A DNA stretch of 64,000 nt, from contig ONFR01000004.1 in assembly GCA_900317125.1 (NCBI GenBank), positions 62,001-126,000 on the forward strand, given 5' to 3'. Positions within the stretch are counted from its first letter, which is position 1. Each line of letters starts with the position of its first letter. The position numbers and the translations under genes are program-made. The notes below the pieces were generated by a model. The model had not been told where the DNA came from. It did not search any database and saw only the letters and a list, made by a program, of their open reading frames with translations. The stretch comes from an uncultured Bacteroidales bacterium. GTDB lineage: Bacteria > Bacteroidota > Bacteroidia > Bacteroidales > P3. Positions 33,846-42,390 of this stretch are shown here, in pieces.

Positions 33846-34733
33846 ATGGCAAATAAGAAAAACCTTATCCCCGGACGTGGACTGGATGCCATACTGGGCA
33901 ACATCGATGTCGAAGCCATCAACGGCCCCGCATCCGATGTCACCGCTGCTATCAGCATGGTACCCATCAACGACATCGAGACCAACCCCTTCCAGCCCCG
34001 AAAAGAGTTCGACGACAATTCACTCGAAGAGCTGGCTCAGTCCATCCGTGAACAAGGCATCATCACTCCCATCACCGTCAGGCGCATGCCCGACGGCAAA
34101 TACCAGCTCATTGCCGGTGAGCGCCGTTTCCGTGCCTCCCAGCTGGCCGGCCTCACCGAACTGCCTGCCTACATCCGTGTGGCCACCGACGGACAGATGA
34201 TGGAGATGGCACTTGTGGAGAACATCCAGCGCGAGAACCTCAACGCCATAGAGATAGCCCTCTCCTACAACGCCCTCATCGAGGAATGCCAACTCACCCA
34301 CGAGCAGCTCAGCCAGCGGGTGGGCAAAGACCGATCCACCATCACCAACTACCTCCGTCTGCTCAACCTCCCCGCCGAGACACAGCTGGCGCTCAGTTCC
34401 GGCCAAATCAGTATGGCCCACGCCCGTGCGCTCATCAATGTCGACGACCCCGAGACCCATCTCGCCATTCTTCACGACATCGTCAACCGGCACCTCTCCG
34501 TCCATCAGACCGAACAGCTCGTCAAGGCCAGCAAACAACCCGCCAAACCTTCCGTCACTTCCAAGCCCGAACTGCCCGCCGCCCACAGCGTAGCCCAGTC
34601 ACAACTGCGGCAGTCACTCCAATCCGATGTTGAAATCAAACGTTCACGCCGTGGAAAAGGCACACTCACCATCCATTTCAACAACGACGAAGACTTCGAC
34701 CGAATCTTGAAACTACTCAACCCACATGTGTGA
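33846..34733 (+). CDS. parB: Chromosome partitioning protein ParB
   Basis: The 295-residue CTP-dependent clamp protein has the CTP-binding block AGERRFRASQLAGL and ENIQRENLNAIEIA, the central HTH LSQRVGKDRSTITNYLRLL, and a C-terminal dimerisation part with a conserved end (RRGKGTLTIHFNNDEDFDRIL). It loads on parS sites; no full parS consensus was found in the intervals I examined. The last 8 bp overlap the next gene. Confidence 0.95.
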   Translation: MANKKNLIPGRGLDAILGNIDVEAINGPASDVTAAISMVPINDIETNPFQPRKEFDDNSLEELAQSIREQGIITPITVRRMPDGKYQLIAGERRFRASQLAGLTELPAYIRVATDGQMMEMALVENIQRENLNAIEIALSYNALIEECQLTHEQLSQRVGKDRSTITNYLRLLNLPAETQLALSSGQISMAHARALINVDDPETHLAILHDIVNRHLSVHQTEQLVKASKQPAKPSVTSKPELPAAHSVAQSQLRQSLQSDVEIKRSRRGKGTLTIHFNNDEDFDRILKLLNPHV

Positions 34734-35346
34734 AACACTGTGCGATAGTATAAAGACAAAAAACACTGTCCTCTCTCTCTCGAGGACGTTCCGCCACACA
34801 CTCATCGCCATCCTCTTTCTCATGGCGACGAGTTCTGTTATTGCCCAACAGGTTATCGTCGACGCACCCAACGTTGTCACCGTCAATCAACCCAAGCCAC
34901 ACAACCCCACCAAAGCCGTCCTCCTTTCCCTCATCCCCGGAGCCGGACAAATATACAACGGACAGGCTTGGAAAATCCCTATCATCTATGGAGCCTTGGG
35001 CGGTGTGGGATACTTCGTCTACGACTACTATACCAACATGATGGCCTTTAAGAATGAATACCTCCACCGTGTCAACGGTGGCACCCCCGAGCTCAAAGGC
35101 TACACCAACTACCCCAACAGCAGTATATACAATCTTTACCAATCGAACAATAAAAACTTTCAACTCTTCGTTATCATATCTGCAGCAGTCTACGGGCTCA
35201 ACCTTATCGATGCCTACGTCTTCGGGCATCTCTACGACTTCCAGGTCAACGACGACCTCTCCCTCAACTTCTCGCCCTCCTTCACCCCCGACTTCACCAA
35301 CCCCACTGGCCTCGCCCCCACCCTGCAGATGACATTCCGATTTTGA
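34726..35346 (+). CDS. DUF5683 membrane protein
   Basis: The 206-residue protein has an N-terminal hydrophobic segment (TLIAILFLMATSSVIAQ), a DUF5683-type core with NPTKAVLLSLIPGAGQIYNG, IIYGALGGVGYFVYD, and a further membrane segment QLFVIISAAVYGLNLIDAYV, and ends with LAPTLQMTFRF. DUF5683 is a regular neighbour of parB in Bacteroidota; function unknown. The start overlaps parB by 8 bp. Confidence 0.85.
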   Translation: MCETLCDSIKTKNTVLSLSRTFRHTLIAILFLMATSSVIAQQVIVDAPNVVTVNQPKPHNPTKAVLLSLIPGAGQIYNGQAWKIPIIYGALGGVGYFVYDYYTNMMAFKNEYLHRVNGGTPELKGYTNYPNSSIYNLYQSNNKNFQLFVIISAAVYGLNLIDAYVFGHLYDFQVNDDLSLNFSPSFTPDFTNPTGLAPTLQMTFRF

Positions 35347-35382
35347 AAATAAACAACAACAAAAGATAAAAACAATCTATCC

Positions 35383-36090
35383 ATGAACCCATTCTTAATG
35401 ATTCAAGCCGACCAGGCTGATGTGCAGACCGCAGTAGACACCATGGCTGCCGTTGCTTCTCCCGAACGTATCACCCTCTGGGACATGACCCTCAAAGGAG
35501 GTTGGATTATGCTCGTCCTTGCATGCCTTCTCGCACTGGCAATCTACATCGCCGTCGAGCGTTACCTTGCCCTGCGCCAGGCCATCAAAACCGACAACGA
35601 CGACCTCTTCATGAACAGCATCCGCGAGTACATCCACAAAGGCGATGTCGACGGTGCCCGTTCGCTCTCAAAAAGCACCAACTCTCCCCTTGCCCGCATG
35701 GTGGACAAAGGCCTTTCGCGTCTGGGACGTCCCCTCTCCGACATCCAGGCCGCCATCGAGAACGAAGGCAAGCTCGAAGTGGCACGTCTCGAGAAACGTG
35801 TCTCGCTCGTGGCCACCGTTGCCTCCCTCGGCCCCATGATCGGCTTCCTTGGCACAGTCACCGGCATGGTCACCTGCTTCCAGGACATGGCCTTTGCCGG
35901 CAACAACATCGACATCTCCGTTCTTGCCACCGGCATGTACGAAGCCATGGTCACCACCATCGGCGGTCTGATTGTAGGCATCATCTGCTACTTCCTTTAC
36001 AATATCCTCGTCACCCGCATCAACAAAGTGGTTCTCGACATCGAGGTGCGTGCCACCGAGTTTATGGACCTCCTCCACGAACCCGCCTAA
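35383..36090 (+). CDS. exbB: MotA/TolQ/ExbB proton channel family protein
   Basis: The 235-residue protein has a first membrane helix LKGGWIMLVLACLLALAIYI, a cytoplasmic domain, and the conserved end pair LGPMIGFLGTVTGMVTCFQ and GLIVGIICYFLYNILV of ExbB. With ExbD it forms the inner-membrane motor that energises TonB. It is followed by exbD and tonB in the usual order. Confidence 0.94.
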   Translation: MNPFLMIQADQADVQTAVDTMAAVASPERITLWDMTLKGGWIMLVLACLLALAIYIAVERYLALRQAIKTDNDDLFMNSIREYIHKGDVDGARSLSKSTNSPLARMVDKGLSRLGRPLSDIQAAIENEGKLEVARLEKRVSLVATVASLGPMIGFLGTVTGMVTCFQDMAFAGNNIDISVLATGMYEAMVTTIGGLIVGIICYFLYNILVTRINKVVLDIEVRATEFMDLLHEPA

Positions 36091-36150
36091 GAAACTCCGC
36101 TAGTCCTGGACAAAACCTAGAAGTACTGGAATAACAGAAACTATATAGCC

Positions 36151-36564
36151 ATGATAGAGACAAGAAACAAACTCTCCATCGAGAACAACAGCTCCACCAT
36201 GTCCGACCTGGTGTTCCTGCTGCTGGTCTTCTTCATGATGACATCCACGCTTATCAGCCCCAACGCCGTCAAGCTTCTTCTCCCCGAGAGCGGCAGCAAG
36301 ACCATGGCCAAGCAGAATGTCACCGTATACATCGACGAGAACTACAACTTCCAAGTGGGCAACACTCCCACCGACATCGACGGCCTCCAACCCCTCATCG
36401 CCTCGGGCATTGAAGCGGGGGTGAACGATGCCTGCATCGTCCTCCGTTCCGACAAAACGGTCCCCGTCCAGTATGTTGTCAACGTCATCGACGCCGTCAA
36501 CGCCATCAACGAGCAGACCGGAGCCAAACACAAGGTCATCCTTGCCACCTCGCCGAAGAAATAG
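36151..36564 (+). CDS. exbD: ExbD/TolR biopolymer transport protein
   Basis: The 137-residue protein has a single N-terminal membrane helix with the functional Asp (MSDLVFLLLVFFMMTSTLIS) and a periplasmic domain (NVTVYIDENYNFQVG, VVNVIDAVNAINEQTG). Partner of the upstream exbB. Only one ExbD copy is present here, whereas many Bacteroidota have two in tandem. Confidence 0.93.
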   Translation: MIETRNKLSIENNSSTMSDLVFLLLVFFMMTSTLISPNAVKLLLPESGSKTMAKQNVTVYIDENYNFQVGNTPTDIDGLQPLIASGIEAGVNDACIVLRSDKTVPVQYVVNVIDAVNAINEQTGAKHKVILATSPKK

Positions 36565-36601
36565 ATAGTCTATACTATTTAACATAGAAATACTATTACC
36601 A

Positions 36602-37378
36602 ATGAACCAAGAAGACAAAAACAGAACCATATCGGGTGTCATCACCCTCCTCTGCATGGCCCTGGTTGTCGTCGTATGCCTATCCTTCGGCTACGACCCG
36701 CCCGACCCGCCCATTCCCGAAGAGGGTGTCGAGGTGAACCTCGGCAACAGCGACTTCGGTCTGGGCAACAACCCCATGCCCGAAGCCTCTGAAGCCAGCA
36801 GTGCTCCCCGTCCGCGTACTGCCACCGAGCAGGTATCCACGCAGCGCACCGAGTCCACCACTCCCATCAACTCGTCCGACAAACCCTCCACTGCCAAGAC
36901 CGACAACCCCACGCCCACCACCACCAAGCCCGAGCCCCCCAAAGAGCCCGAAATCAACAAAAACGCCCTCTTCAACGGCAACCGCGGCAATAAAAACAAG
37001 AACGCCAACAGCGGCAGCGAGGGCAACACCTACGGCAGCGGCAACATGGGCAAGGAAGGCGGCGACCCCAACTCCAACCGCTACGACGGCGTTCCGGGCA
37101 AAGGCGGTGCCGGTTTCAGCCTTGCTGGCCGCAGTGCACGCGCCCTTCCCTCGCCCAATACCTCCACCAACAAAGAGGGCAAAGTGGTTGTGAAGATATG
37201 GGTTGACCGCGCAGGCAACGTCACTCAGGTGTCGGCACCCGAAAAAGGCTCCACCCTCACCGATGCCTCGCTGGTAAGCAAAGCCAAAGCCGCCGCCATG
37301 AAGGCAAAATTCAGTCCCAAGGACGATGCGCCCGAAGTGCAGACAGGCACCATCACATACGTCTTCCGCAACAACTAA
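36602..37378 (+). CDS. tonB: TonB-like energy transducer
   Basis: The 258-residue protein has an N-terminal membrane anchor (ISGVITLLCMALVVVVCLSF), a long Pro/Thr/Asn/Gly-rich spacer (residues ~40-170) and a C-terminal TonB domain GKVVVKIWVDRAGNVTQV...TGTITYVFRNN. It would link ExbBD to outer-membrane TonB-dependent receptors; none are in the window. Confidence 0.9.
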   Translation: MNQEDKNRTISGVITLLCMALVVVVCLSFGYDPPDPPIPEEGVEVNLGNSDFGLGNNPMPEASEASSAPRPRTATEQVSTQRTESTTPINSSDKPSTAKTDNPTPTTTKPEPPKEPEINKNALFNGNRGNKNKNANSGSEGNTYGSGNMGKEGGDPNSNRYDGVPGKGGAGFSLAGRSARALPSPNTSTNKEGKVVVKIWVDRAGNVTQVSAPEKGSTLTDASLVSKAKAAAMKAKFSPKDDAPEVQTGTITYVFRNN

Positions 37379-37382
37379 GCCC

Positions 37383-37760
37383 ATGGACGAACCCATCCGC
37401 ATAGACAAATATCTCTGGGCTGTGCGTCTCTACAAGACGCGCAGCCTTGCTACTGATGCCTGCCGCTGCGGGCATGTACGCATGAACGGGCAACCGCTCA
37501 AACCCTCTCACGAAATCAAGGCTGGCGAGATATACGAAGTATCCATCGAGCAGCTGCACCGTGTCATCCAGGTACGACAGCCCCTCGGCAACAGGGTCGG
37601 TGCCAAACTCGTCGAGAACTTCATGACCGACCTCACCCCGCAGGAGGAATACGAACGTATACAAATGGTGCGTCAATATGCCTTCGAAAAACGCGACCGA
37701 GGCTCCGGCCGACCCACCAAGCGCGAACGCCGCGACATCGAAGAGTTCAAGTATAAATAG
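37383..37760 (+). CDS. S4-domain RNA-binding protein, Hsp15-like
   Basis: The 125-residue protein is an S4 fold from residue 5 (RIDKYLWAVRLYKTRSLATD, CRCGHVRMNG) with a basic C-terminal extension (EKRDRGSGRPTKRERRDIEE). It resembles HslR/Hsp15, which binds stalled 50S subunits. The start at 37383, 4 bp after tonB, is used; the longer frame begins inside tonB. Confidence 0.88.
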   Translation: MDEPIRIDKYLWAVRLYKTRSLATDACRCGHVRMNGQPLKPSHEIKAGEIYEVSIEQLHRVIQVRQPLGNRVGAKLVENFMTDLTPQEEYERIQMVRQYAFEKRDRGSGRPTKRERRDIEEFKYK

Positions 37761-37861
37761 CCCTACGCACTGCCATTGTGGCACTTACATCCGACAATAA
37801 AAAAAGTGCGGCCACAGTGCAATAAAACCCACATCCGAAATACATAATAACAGATTCGACC

Positions 37862-38395
37862 ATGGACGAAGAAGAGGTAATCCGCGACATACTTGCTGGC
37901 AACATCAACCGCTATGCCGAGATAGTCAAGTCCTACCAGACCATCGTGGCCAACCTCTGCTTCAAAATGGGAGGCCTCAAACTCGATATTGAGGAGATGA
38001 CTCAACAGGTCTTTGTCGAGCTCTATCAAGCCCTCCCACGATTCCAGTTCAAGTCGAAACTGAGTACTTTCATCTACCGTATCACTGTCAACGTCGTCTG
38101 CAAAGAGCTCAAACACCAGAAGCGCTACATCGTCCCCACCGACGACAACCCACTGCCCGACCGACCCGCCGACGAGCCAACCGCCGAGCAGTCCATCATC
38201 AGCAGCGAACAGCAGCAACAACTGCGCATGGCCATCGGACGCCTCAATGCCGAGCAACGCACAGCCCTTGTGCTCTACACCTACAGCGACTTCTCCTACA
38301 ACGACATCGCCGACGTCATGCAGTGTTCCACCGCCAAAGTCGAGTCACTCATCTTCCGTGCCCGGAAGAACCTAAAGAAAATGCTCAACCCCTGA
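37862..38395 (+). CDS. ECF-type RNA polymerase sigma factor
   Basis: The 177-residue protein has region 2 (LDIEEMTQQVFVELYQALPRF) and region 4 (LNAEQRTALVLYTYSDFSYN with the recognition HTH DIADVMQCSTAKVESLIFRAR). The next two genes look like its membrane anti-sigma factor and a Spy/CpxP-like target, which suggests an envelope-stress module. Confidence 0.93.
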   Translation: MDEEEVIRDILAGNINRYAEIVKSYQTIVANLCFKMGGLKLDIEEMTQQVFVELYQALPRFQFKSKLSTFIYRITVNVVCKELKHQKRYIVPTDDNPLPDRPADEPTAEQSIISSEQQQQLRMAIGRLNAEQRTALVLYTYSDFSYNDIADVMQCSTAKVESLIFRARKNLKKMLNP

Positions 38396-38442
38396 CACCC
38401 TCGCACCGCACACAACACAAAACAGAACATCATCAAAAAGCC

Positions 38443-38787
38443 GTGAAAGAAACAGAACATATACCCGAAGACGAACTCATGCAGCAGCTACGCGACCTGC
38501 GCTACACACGTCCCATCGACGTCACCGACGCTGTGATGGCACGTGTACGCACCATGCCACTGCTCTCCCCCTACACCCTGCGCCGACAACGGATGCAACG
38601 GTGGATTACCGCTGTGGCGGCATGTGCCGTCTTCGCTGTGGCACTCAACATCACCATCCTCTTCACACGCACCTACAACGAGGCTCAAATCAGCGATGTC
38701 ATCACCTCCGTCTACGACTATCACGACGACTACACCACCACAGCCATGCTTTCCGAATCGGCCGTACTTGAATATCTTTACGAATAA
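38443..38787 (+). CDS. Putative membrane anti-sigma factor
   Basis: The 114-residue protein (GTG start at 38443) has an N-terminal cytoplasmic segment EDELMQQLRDLRYTRPIDVT, one membrane helix WITAVAACAVFAVALNITIL, and a short outer tail rich in Tyr and Asp. It lies 47 bp after the sigma factor gene. The layout fits an anti-sigma factor, though no zinc or ASD motif is clear, so this is inference from context. Confidence 0.7.
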   Translation: MKETEHIPEDELMQQLRDLRYTRPIDVTDAVMARVRTMPLLSPYTLRRQRMQRWITAVAACAVFAVALNITILFTRTYNEAQISDVITSVYDYHDDYTTTAMLSESAVLEYLYE

Positions 38788-38811
38788 CAACCCTATCACA
38801 ATCAACATATC

Positions 38812-39294
38812 ATGAAAAAGACATTCATCTTCATCATCTCCATCCTCACCATCACCACGCTCATGGCCCAAGCTCCCGGCGGCGGACACCGCCACCGCCA
38901 AGGTCCCCCCGAGCCCCCAAAGGTTGAGGAAATGGTCAGCAACCTCTCCGCCATACAGAAGAAGCGCCTCGAAGGCATCTCCGAGAACTGCAAGAAACAA
39001 ACCGCCAAACTGCAGAAAGAGCTCGACGAAATACGCTCTCAAATCCGCAACCTGATGATGCAGGACGGCGACCAATCCGACAAGCTCTTCCCGCTTATCG
39101 ACCGCGAGTCGTCACTTCAGGCACAGATAGCCAAGGAAATGTACCGCACACGTGTACAGATTGACCAAGTGCTCACCGAGGAACAGCTGACAGAATTCCG
39201 CGCACGCTGCAAAGCCGACCGCCAGAAACATCATCAAGACATTAACCGCAAAAAACAGGACATCAGCCCTGCCAAAAAGGCAAAGAGACAGTAA
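38812..39294 (+). CDS. Spy/CpxP-like periplasmic protein
   Basis: A signal peptide (MKKTFIFIISILTITTLMAQ) precedes a His/Pro-rich stretch (GGGHRHRQGPPEPP) and a helical region with LSAIQKKRLEGISENCKKQ and the LTxxQ-type motif LTEEQLTEFRARCK. The end is strongly basic. The Spy/CpxP family comprises periplasmic chaperones and stress sensors; the histidine-rich start could bind metal. Last gene of the sigma/anti-sigma group. Confidence 0.8.
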   Translation: MKKTFIFIISILTITTLMAQAPGGGHRHRQGPPEPPKVEEMVSNLSAIQKKRLEGISENCKKQTAKLQKELDEIRSQIRNLMMQDGDQSDKLFPLIDRESSLQAQIAKEMYRTRVQIDQVLTEEQLTEFRARCKADRQKHHQDINRKKQDISPAKKAKRQ

Positions 39295-39515
39295 ACCTTT
39301 TTCATATCATCATTTTCCATTTCATTCCCCCGCTGCCCCCTCACCCCATAGAGAGGGCAGCTTCTTTTTGTCCCAAACCGCACGCAGCAACTACCTCGTA
39401 TCTCTTCCGTCAAATCAACGGCAAACCAACCTCATCAAGTGTTTGTAGCATCCTACTTACCCCTAGTTTTACAATCCGCTTTGTGTGGCTTTATACTATG
39501 TTTTACTGAATATTC
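39295..39515. other. Intergenic stretch after the Spy-like gene
   Basis: No gene is seen. The motif TAGCATCCTACTTACCCCTAG (39447-39466 region) resembles TAGCATACTTACCCG near 20080, a weak similarity. Confidence 0.5.
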
Positions 39516-39559
39516 AGAAAGTAAATAGAAAGTAAATAGAAAGAAAATAGAAAATATAA
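39516..39559. repeat. 11-bp tandem repeat (four units)
   Basis: Units AGAAAGTAAAT, AGAAAGTAAAT, AGAAAGAAAAT and a degenerate AGAAAATATAA follow without gaps. Same period as 6348-6391 but a different sequence. Confidence 0.88.
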
Positions 39560-39583
39560 AGCAAAGTTACAGCGTCCATAAAG

Positions 39584-39619
39584 CCCCATCAGGGTGCCTT
39601 TAGAGGAACCCTGATGGGG
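39584..39619. terminator. Hairpin downstream of the YD-repeat gene
   Basis: A perfect 12-bp stem CCCCATCAGGGT with a 12-nt loop. It has an A run on one side but no clear T run, so terminator function is probable only. Confidence 0.65.
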
Positions 39620-39652
39620 AAAAACGGAGTGGTTGCGAATGGGGATAAAAGG

Positions 39653-40513
39653 CTACTCGTAGTAGCTGATAACGCGTTCTATGGTACAGGTATAGGTCTT
39701 GCCGGATTCGGTCACTCTTGTCTTGGCTTTGGTCCAGTTGCCGTGGCTGTCGGTCTTGAGGATGGTGTAACGGATGTGGGGTGAGGGGTTGGGCTCGCCT
39801 CCGGCATCCTGCTCCCAGTCCGAATGCCATGATTCGATAAGGTTGTCATCCTTGTCGTAGCGGAAGAACTGGTCAACATAGTGACCAGCCCCCGTGCGAA
39901 TCCGCTCCAAACGGCCTTTGGCATCGTAAAAATAGCTCATCTCGGCACCAGGGAGAGCCTTGTAGACAAGACGGCCCTTGCTATCGTATCGGTATTCGGA
40001 GCTGTCGCCCCATTCTGCGATATGGAAGAGAGGACGGCATTGTTTGTCGCATTGGATGGTAAACCGTGTGGACTTTTTGCCGCCGGTGGTGTCGACATTG
40101 GTACCGAAGACATTATAACCCGTCAGGCAGCCGTGCTTGTCGTAGCTGAAAGCAATGCTGTCCCAAGCCAGCGGGAACCCTTCGATAACGCTGTGCAGGC
40201 GGCCGTCGGACGTGTAGTCGTAACGGGTATAAAAACGCCCCAACGAGTCGATGGAGACAATGGCAGTGCGCCACCCATCGGCATTGAACTCTTCTTCTAC
40301 CACTTTGAAACAGCGTCTTGCAGTCGCATCGCAGGTCTGATGGGTCTGCACATGCTTCACCGGTCCGCGTAGGCCCGCCTCGGCCACGCTCACACGGTAG
40401 GTTATCTCACTCTGCCCCTGCAGTACGAAGGGCAGCAACAGGGCAGCAAAAAAAGTGACGCCTGCTAGCGTGCGGCACTTTTGTAGAACATTGATTTGAT
40501 TGAGCATATACAT
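39653..40513 (-). CDS. Secreted YD-repeat (RHS-like) protein, paralogue 1
   Basis: A signal peptide (through LLLPFVLQGQSE) precedes repeated YD-type units such as RYDYTSDGRLHSVIEGF, FSYDKHGCLTGYNVFG, YRYDSKGRLVYKALPG, YFYDAKGRLERI and FFRYDKDDNLIESWHSD. This is the beta-strand pattern of RHS/wall-associated proteins without a toxin domain. The C-terminus is short (ERVISYYE). It is a close paralogue of the gene 16 bp upstream. Role unknown. Confidence 0.8.
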   Translation of the reverse strand: MYMLNQINVLQKCRTLAGVTFFAALLLPFVLQGQSEITYRVSVAEAGLRGPVKHVQTHQTCDATARRCFKVVEEEFNADGWRTAIVSIDSLGRFYTRYDYTSDGRLHSVIEGFPLAWDSIAFSYDKHGCLTGYNVFGTNVDTTGGKKSTRFTIQCDKQCRPLFHIAEWGDSSEYRYDSKGRLVYKALPGAEMSYFYDAKGRLERIRTGAGHYVDQFFRYDKDDNLIESWHSDWEQDAGGEPNPSPHIRYTILKTDSHGNWTKAKTRVTESGKTYTCTIERVISYYE

Positions 40514-40529
40514 AGTTTTTTGTGTGTTG

Positions 40530-41384
40530 TTATTCGTAGTACTTGAACGTTCTGATAATGTTATAGGCGTAAGTTTTGTCGGTTCCCTTTACTGAGTTTT
40601 GCTTCACGGTGACGGTGGCATGGGTCCAGTTGCCGTGGTCGTCGTATTGGGTATAGTGAAAGTATTTGTGTACGCCGATTTCGTGTTCGCCCGTCTCGCC
40701 CGCAAGGTGTTCCCAGTTGGTATGCCACACCTCGAGGGTGTCATGGTTTGCATCGTAGCGATAGTGTGTGTCCTCATAATGTTTGTCTCCAATACGCACT
40801 CTTTCCAATCGTCCATGTCTGTTGTAGTCGAAAGTCTCTGCCTTGTCGGTATGCCAGGACTGTATTTTCTTCAATAACCGGCCTTGGTTGTCGTACACAT
40901 ACCATGTGGTGTCCTCCCAAACCGAGGCACAGGTCAGCACTCGGCATTGAGCGTCGCAAGTCACGAGAAAGTCCGTTACATCGTTGCCCTCGGTCGGGTC
41001 AGCACTGAATCCATATTCCTCATAACCCAAAAGGCAGCCGTTCTTGTCATAAAAGAACACAATGCTGTCCTTCCATCCATCGGAGAAGCTTGCCACATAA
41101 TAGACCAGCTGTCCGTTGCCGTCATACTCATAGTGGTAGTTGGTCTGATAGATGTTATCCATAATGGACATATCAGTCCGCAGCCCCTGCTTGTTATACG
41201 CCTCTGCCGTGGTGACAAAGAACCGGTTGGCAGAGTCCATGCAAAACTCCGTGTGCTGCACCGTCTCCACCCGTCCCCGATAGCCCATCTCCTCCGCACT
41301 AACCCGCCGCGTCACCTCGCTCTGCCCCTGCACCGCAAAAGGCAGAAGTAGTAAACAAATAATACAGGCATAGAGTACATTCAT
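40530..41384 (-). CDS. Secreted YD-repeat (RHS-like) protein, paralogue 2
   Basis: The 284-residue protein begins with a signal peptide (CIICLLLLPFAVQGQSE) and shares the layout of its downstream neighbour: YHYEYDGNGQLVYYVASF, FFYDKNGCLLGYEEYG, WYVYDNQGRLLKKI, FDYNRHGRLERVRIG and HYRYDANHDTLEVWHT, ending RTFKYYE. The two begin almost alike after the signal peptide (QSEVTRRVSAEE versus QSEITYRVSVAE), indicating tandem duplication. Function unknown. Confidence 0.8.
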   Translation of the reverse strand: MNVLYACIICLLLLPFAVQGQSEVTRRVSAEEMGYRGRVETVQHTEFCMDSANRFFVTTAEAYNKQGLRTDMSIMDNIYQTNYHYEYDGNGQLVYYVASFSDGWKDSIVFFYDKNGCLLGYEEYGFSADPTEGNDVTDFLVTCDAQCRVLTCASVWEDTTWYVYDNQGRLLKKIQSWHTDKAETFDYNRHGRLERVRIGDKHYEDTHYRYDANHDTLEVWHTNWEHLAGETGEHEIGVHKYFHYTQYDDHGNWTHATVTVKQNSVKGTDKTYAYNIIRTFKYYE

Positions 41385-41391
41385 AGTTGAA

Positions 41392-42390
41392 TCATTTTAA
41401 AGTGAAACAGCGATATTGATATGACTGTCTATAGCTTTTCTTTAACTCTTCCGACAGGAAAGAGCGTTCTATCAATCCCAAGGCAAGAAGCGATACCTTT
41501 GCGAAGGTGTCAACCTCACGCTTGACCATTCTGTCGGGCAGGCCGATTCTTCTGCCGAATTCCTCAAAATCGGTTCGGTCAACGGTGTGAGTGTCGGTCA
41601 TCCTCATACCTTCCTTGAACAGGCCTTTCTCTAACGCAAAGATTTGAGGGGTGCGTAGATGCAGGCTTGTATTGATGAGGTCGTAGGCTGGCGCAAGGCG
41701 GTAGTCGCCGTTTCCACGGTCTATCAGGGAGAAGTTCTTCAAGTGTGCATCATCGTTCAGTGTGATGTAGTTGAAAAGAACCACACGGAAGAATCGCAGC
41801 AAATCCACCTGGGCAGCCCGTACATAGCGCCGTATAATGTCGGCACAGTCTTCATAACTCAATACACCGTACTTGTAGTTGGTGCCTCCGTTGGCTTTCG
41901 TTAGCCCTGCCAGTGATGCAAAGTCCTCTTGCGGGTATTTCGAGCCATCTGGAGCGGTGTCGAACCGTTTGGTAATATAGGCAGCTTCGCCGTCGCGAAA
42001 AAAACACAGCGCATTGGCGGCGGTCTCAATCCCGTATGCTTGTGCCGCCATCTGCATGGTGAGGTGTTCGTTGGCCGGACAGTATTTGCGTTCCAGCAAT
42101 GCGTATGACACCGGCGCGGGTTTCAGGATATACTCTCCCCTTTCACCTTCCTTGGGTTTCCTTAACGAGCCTTCACTTAACACGAGCGACCCTTTGGGCT
42201 GCACACCCGAGAGCGAGATGCGACCGATATGCTCAGCATAGTCGGTGGAATCGGCACTGTTGTTATTGGGGCTGTCGAAATCAAGTATATGCGACACCTG
42301 TTTTCCTCCAAACAATTTGCGACAGGCTTCGGGGGAGTAGGTGTTATAGCCTTCCTTTAGTGTAGAGGGACAAAATTTCAATTCTTCCAT
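41392..42390 (-). CDS. HipT-like serine/threonine kinase toxin (HipA C-domain)
   Basis: The 332-residue HipA-type kinase lacks the HipA N-subdomain, which is encoded separately upstream. The Gly-rich loop contains Ser59-Leu-Ser61-Gly-Val-Gln, matching the SxS autophosphorylation motif of E. coli HipT; the catalytic Asp214 and Asn219 lie in NDDAHLKNFSLID and the metal Asp237 in YDLIN. Tripartite HipBST kinases inactivate tryptophanyl-tRNA synthetase in E. coli; the target here is not shown. Its ATG shares one base with the hipS stop (TAATG). Confidence 0.9.
   Translation of the reverse strand: MEELKFCPSTLKEGYNTYSPEACRKLFGGKQVSHILDFDSPNNNSADSTDYAEHIGRISLSGVQPKGSLVLSEGSLRKPKEGERGEYILKPAPVSYALLERKYCPANEHLTMQMAAQAYGIETAANALCFFRDGEAAYITKRFDTAPDGSKYPQEDFASLAGLTKANGGTNYKYGVLSYEDCADIIRRYVRAAQVDLLRFFRVVLFNYITLNDDAHLKNFSLIDRGNGDYRLAPAYDLINTSLHLRTPQIFALEKGLFKEGMRMTDTHTVDRTDFEEFGRRIGLPDRMVKREVDTFAKVSLLALGLIERSFLSEELKKSYRQSYQYRCFTLK

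Noticed and set aside
34722..34740. A parS site at the end of parB
   Set aside because: Only the half GTGAAACA is present; the other half of the palindrome is missing.
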